Below are positions 59,912-64,000 of a DNA stretch of 64,000 nt, piece by piece (the first letter of the stretch is position 1; each line of letters begins with the position of its first letter). The position numbers were made by a program, and so were the translations under genes. The notes below the pieces were generated by a model that searched no databases, had not been told where the DNA came from, and was given only the letters and a program-made list of their open reading frames with translations. Source of the stretch: Nautilus pompilius (taxonomy: Eukaryota; Mollusca; Cephalopoda; Nautilida; Nautilidae); NCBI GenBank assembly GCA_018389105.1, contig JACATO010001085.1, positions 186,001 to 250,000 of the forward strand. Reading direction: 5' to 3'.

Positions 59912-61369
59912 GTAAAACATTCTTTTTACCAATTTTTTTTCTTTTTCTAAATTATTCCTAACTGATAATCAGAATTTATAATATAACAGCAGAAGAAATG
60001 CAGTGTCTCTCAAAAATGTTTTAAATTTTTTTTATATATACATGAGGCTGGAATAAATTAGTGTCAGGTGTGAGTTTCTTTTAAGGCAAATTTTTTTATT
60101 TCCCTAACTCACGTGAGTCTAACTACTAGTATGTAGCATGATTCTTTATACTAAGCACTCATGAGATGTACTTTAGTGGTGGATGCAACTTAGTAGTTTC
60201 TTATTGTAGCATGTTAGTTATGATTAGCTTAGTGCTCTGTGATTATGTTTGTTTACGTATTACTATAGTGTGCCTTCGCCTGTATTGGACAGGTGCTAGA
60301 TGTTTAATCTTTTATTCCCAACCCTGTCTCACATTCACTCATTTCACTCTCTATGATTTTTAGAGGATGGGGAGCATTACACTATTAGATTGATTTCCAT
60401 TATGATTCCTCATTTGTTTGTTTTTTAAAGAAATTCTGTGCACTCTAAGTGAATTATTTTAACAAGTGTTGCCTTTTTGTTGAATTTGGTAGACATGTTT
60501 TGAAAATGTTAGCTTGCATGATGGCGCCTGTGGCATTGCTTGTATATTTTTACACACGCTGGTGCCCTGTGAAAACAACAGCACAAATAATTTTATTTCA
60601 TGTTTGTGATGCTGTGACTAACACACGTCAAGAGGTTATCAGAATGCTGCTGAATGTTGGCATGGCAATTATCAGCATTGCTCAGGTATTTAACATCAAC
60701 TCTACAGCATATTGTCTGCATTCTTATGTAAGAGCATCAGTACCTGTTGAAGACTGACCACATTCAGGTGTCTCATGCAACATCCTTGAAATAGATTTCA
60801 GACTGAAAAAATCACTGCTGATTGTCTTATTGGTGCCAGAGGAGGAATGAGTTAGTGAGGAACTGGTCTGTGAGATTTATTTGTTGCTAACATCTTTTCC
60901 TTGTGATCAGATACTGTTTCATCAATAGTATTTGGCAATACAACATTAGGCTTTAAATTAAAGAAACCAGAGTCCAAGTTTGGTTTGAGGTTATATTTTC
61001 TGGTGAATTCACATCTAATGTAAGCTTGCAGATGAATATACCAGAGTTTGACATGAGAGGTTTGCTTAGCACACTGATCTCTTGATAAGGAACCATATGG
61101 AGCACTGTTGTGTAGTAAATCACTGCCACCATGTGTTTAGACTAAAAAGCCTCATGTTGATTTCTTCTGTGGTAGATGGCCAGCCAGAAGTGGTCAGCAT
61201 GCAATTACAGGGCCCCATTTTTATTCTGTGCAAAACACACGCATCATGATTAAGAATCCAGTCATTCTGCTCAAAATCTCACTGAATGCATTTATATCTC
61301 ACTTTATGGAGATTGCCTTCCTGTTCTCGATGAGAATCAACCCTAGAGTTCTCGGGAACCGTGTTTCTA
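59912..61369 (+). other. Flotillin-1 intron 5, left part
   Basis: AT-rich, with no exon called. A short stretch ending GMAIISIAQ|gta at 60685 faintly recalls the end of exon 3 but is out of order and of the wrong length (see findings). Confidence 0.65.
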
Positions 61370-61387
61370 TTTTTTTTTTTTTTTTTT
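61370..61387 (-). repeat. Poly(T) run, possible poly(A) tail of the minus-strand LINE
   Basis: Eighteen consecutive T on the + strand. On the minus strand this would be the A-tail ending the LINE whose coding region lies at 62588-64000. The approximately 1.2 kb between would be its 3' UTR. No target-site duplication was identified, so the link is inferred. Confidence 0.4.
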
Positions 61388-62587
61388 GGTGTTGTGTGGT
61401 GTTTAGGGGTGTGTTTGTGAAGTTGCATATGTATGTGTGGTGTAGCAGGATCGGTTCCACGACCGGCCGTCACAGCTGTTTACAAGTGATGTCTTATTTT
61501 GGCCTGTGTATTGTTTAGGGTGTACCTCAGCCTAGCGAGAGCAGCGGGCTACCCAACTCCTTCGTATTGCACACAGGAGGGGTAGGTTTATCCTGGCTGG
61601 ACTCTCTAAGACAGAGTTTTCTCTCTGTATGACCTTGTTCTGGAGGGGAAGTTTGGGCCACTGTTTATTTTTCAAGTTTCCAAGTGGAAGGATGGAGAGA
61701 GTTCTATTTTTATTTTGCAGGACGATGGATGGAGACATGTTCTCCCGTTTTTTTAGTATCTTTTATTTAGTCCTCCCTCGTGGGGGAATCAGAGATTCCC
61801 TTGATGAATTAAAAGCAAAACAAAAAGTCTTTATGACTTATGTTTTCTTTCTTCCAACGTAGGGGGACCGGCGGTTCCCTGGCAGGTGGTCAAACCGGGA
61901 AGTAGCACGTCTGCTGTGGTGTTTAGTCATCACAGCATTCGCTGCCCCATTCCACACCACATTAGTTGAATCTGTGATCTTCTTTTATTTGGACTAAGTA
62001 GTGTGTTGTATTAAACGAAGAAAGACTCATGGTTAGTCCATGTGAGCATTATAGGGGTGGATTGCTTTATAAATAAATAGAGGCTTACACTGAAGAAGGG
62101 GAGGGGGTGGGAATTTAGTTTGGTAATTTTTATCATAAGTAAGTTTAGTTTTAAAGTGATCAATGATCACTTAAGAGTTGAATAATAATATATAATTAAT
62201 TAACCAATAAGGAAATCCTTTAAGGATTTATTGCATGATTTAAATATAATATAGTGCAAAAGAAAGAAAGAATAAAGAGAGAGCAAAGGAGAAGCAGACT
62301 AAGAAAGAAGAGAGAAGAGAGAATCTTCTTTTCCAGGAACCTAAATTAATTCAAATGCAAAGAAAAACATTTAAATTAGATGTAGGGGTGACTCAGGGTG
62401 GTCGATCTAAGCTAAGAGTTGAGTTTGAGGAATTGTCAATGTGTATGTGTAAATTTTTATTTGTGGTGATGTATCCTAGTGCGTTATTAATTAACCAAGT
62501 GGAAGAGAAAATTAGTCTGTCATTTATACTAGATTTCATGACTGCATATTTTTGATGTAACCAATTAGTTACATAGTTTTGGAATAG
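61388..62587 (-). mobile_element. Possible 3' UTR of the LINE
   Basis: Lies between the poly(T) run and the end of the LINE ORF. Composition is more GC-rich than the surrounding intron at 61440-62000 (for example 'ccacgaccggccgtcacagc' and 'gggggaccggcggttccctg') and purine-rich at 62255-62335. No coding sense is seen. Part of it may be ordinary intron or another insertion. Confidence 0.35.
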
Positions 62588-64000
62588 TTATTTTGGTGAG
62601 GTAGGCTGACCGCCTTCTAAAGCCTTCCAGCTACCCCAAGCGATCCGCTGAGCGGTGAAAACCAGAAAGTTCGAAAGACAGTCCTTCTTAGTTCTGTTAT
62701 TAAAGCCAAAGATGCGCCAGAACGACGTAAGTTTGTTCTGGGGACTTTTAATTTTAAAAATCAAGTCTCGGACTGGGCACCATAGTTCTATGTTCAGTGG
62801 ACACGAGAACAAGCAATGGATTGCCGTTTCATCCTCCTCGTGACAAGCGAGGCATTTGGGAGAATTAATTAATTTCCATTTATGTTTGTTTTCCCTTGTG
62901 GGGAGAACATTCCTTAGTAATTTCCAGTGTATGTCAGATGTATATCCGTCCACGAGACGATTAATGGAGCTAGTCCAAATCCTGCCCCATGGAAGTGTTC
63001 CTGAATTGAGGGTACCTTCCCACCTCTTCCTGTAATTCGGTTCCCCGATGGGTCGTGACGACAGGAAGAGGTATATGTCTCGCTGGGATAATTTGTCTAG
63101 TTCTATTTTAGTATCTCCTAGGCTTACAATGTTATCTGTTCCTATAGAGATATTACTAGTGATCCATTGCTGGAGTGCGGTTATGTGGTAGTCAGTAAGT
63201 TTTTCTGTGCTCTATATAGTTTTAGTTTGTTAGTGAGAACACTGACCCCGTCAAGGGTGTCGAATGCTTTCCCTAAACGGGAAATGATGAGTTTTTGCCA
63301 TCTTGGCCTATCGTTTACGTTTTTTATGATATCTATTATATTTAGTATTTGTTGAGCACCTATTTTGCTCTCTAGATTTATTAGATTTAGTCCGCCTTGG
63401 CTCCGAGGGGGTCTAATTATTTGTTTATTTGCCAGGTGTTTGTGCCCTTGCCACAGAAACCGAGTTAACTCAGCATCTATGGCATTGTGCACCCAGCCTG
63501 GCATTCCTATGATTTTAGATTTATAATAGATTTTGGGGGCAAGGTATGCATTGACTAATTCGGTTTTAGTAAAGAAGGAAAGGTTCAGCGATGACCATGT
63601 GGTTAGTAAAGCATTGACTTTATTAATTACAGGTTGCCAGTTGTCATGCAGCGTATTAGTATTATATTTTACTGGGAAGTAGATTCCCAGTAACTTAATT
63701 TTGTCTTCCACCCAGTTGATGTTGTGTTGACGCAGGGGTTTGTTATTGCCCCCTAGCCATGCTGCGGTGGTCTTCCTTTTGTTTATCTTTGTCCCAGAGG
63801 CCCTTTCATAGACCTTTAGGACTTTAAATGCTGCGTCCAAGCTGGCCGCATCCTTTAACAGGAGGGTGGTGTCATCAGCGTATTGCTGGATTTTGACACC
63901 ATTTATCCCCCTGATTGTTTGGTCTTTTCGGATCATGGCGGCCAGCGGTTCTGCAGTCAGAACATATAGCATGGCGCTTAGGGGACACCCCTGCCTGATG
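62588..64000 (-). pseudogene. L1/Tx1-like LINE ORF2, 3' part (RT to C-terminus), partial and frameshifted
   Basis: The frame enters from beyond 64000 and reads IRQGCPLSAMLYVLTAEPLA, the RT motif preceding the catalytic site, then QQYADDTTLLLKD (YADD, with the catalytic Asp pair). It continues with YERASGTKINKRKT and AWLGG, then GIYF; this order is typical of the L1/Tx1 group of non-LTR retrotransposons. The frame ends at a stop at 63181-63183 after KNLLTTT. Just before it, at an A5 run near 63200, the next frame takes over (LTDYHITALQQWITS) and stays open through DIYLFLSSRPIGEPNYRKRW, RIWTSSINRLVDGYTSDIHW and KCLACHEEDETAIHCLFSCP to a stop at 62588. That last piece holds a CLAC..E.ET..H..F.C zinc-knuckle-like motif. 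A single indel at the A-run therefore separates two otherwise intact halves, so the copy is young. It lies antisense in flotillin-1 intron 5. Confidence 0.88.

Overview
The window is animal nuclear DNA: AT-rich, intron-dominated, with short GT-AG exons, decayed transposons and many copies of a tRNA-derived SINE. Protein content and layout suggest a lophotrochozoan invertebrate, most likely a gastropod mollusc. That placement is inferred from family resemblance only. No bacterial genes, operons or CRISPR arrays are present.

Two genes, both on the + strand and head to tail, account for everything I can defend as host coding sequence. The first (about 11.2-37.6 kb) is an NSP-family adaptor of the BCAR3/SH2D3 type. 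It reads as a candidate first coding exon (11175-11251), a possible cassette exon (15529-15615), two exons forming a SAM domain (18090-18216, 24778-24895), a 46-nt micro-exon (30980-31025), a 1560-nt exon with the SH2 domain and linker (32231-33790), and two exons completing the CDC25-like Cas-binding domain (34722-34890, 35896-36399). Without the cassette exon all splice phases agree and the CDS is 2601 nt (866 residues plus stop). The second gene is flotillin-1, starting in a CpG-rich region at 49.6 kb. Its first 159 residues are encoded here (49892-59911); the rest lies past the right edge.

The most interesting feature is in flotillin-1. Its third coding exon is present twice (53442-53532 and 56058-56148). 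Both copies are 91 nt, with the same entry and exit phases, intact splice sites and 23 of 30 identical residues, yet 19 of the 23 conserved codons differ synonymously. Because 91 is not a multiple of 3, using both or neither breaks the frame. This is the signature of strictly mutually exclusive exons, here in the SPFH/PHB domain.

Region by region: 1-10.5 kb has no recognisable gene, only SINE copies, a minus-strand Tc1 relic and a 48-bp tandem duplication. 11-36 kb is the NSP gene, whose introns hold SINEs, a hAT-type non-autonomous element, a Tigger/pogo relic and a minus-strand hAT relic. 37.6-49.5 kb is intergenic and holds a non-LTR RT relic, a Tc1-like relic and a hAT relic. 49.6-64 kb is flotillin-1, with a 3' segment of a minus-strand L1/Tx1-like LINE in its fifth intron, running off the right edge.
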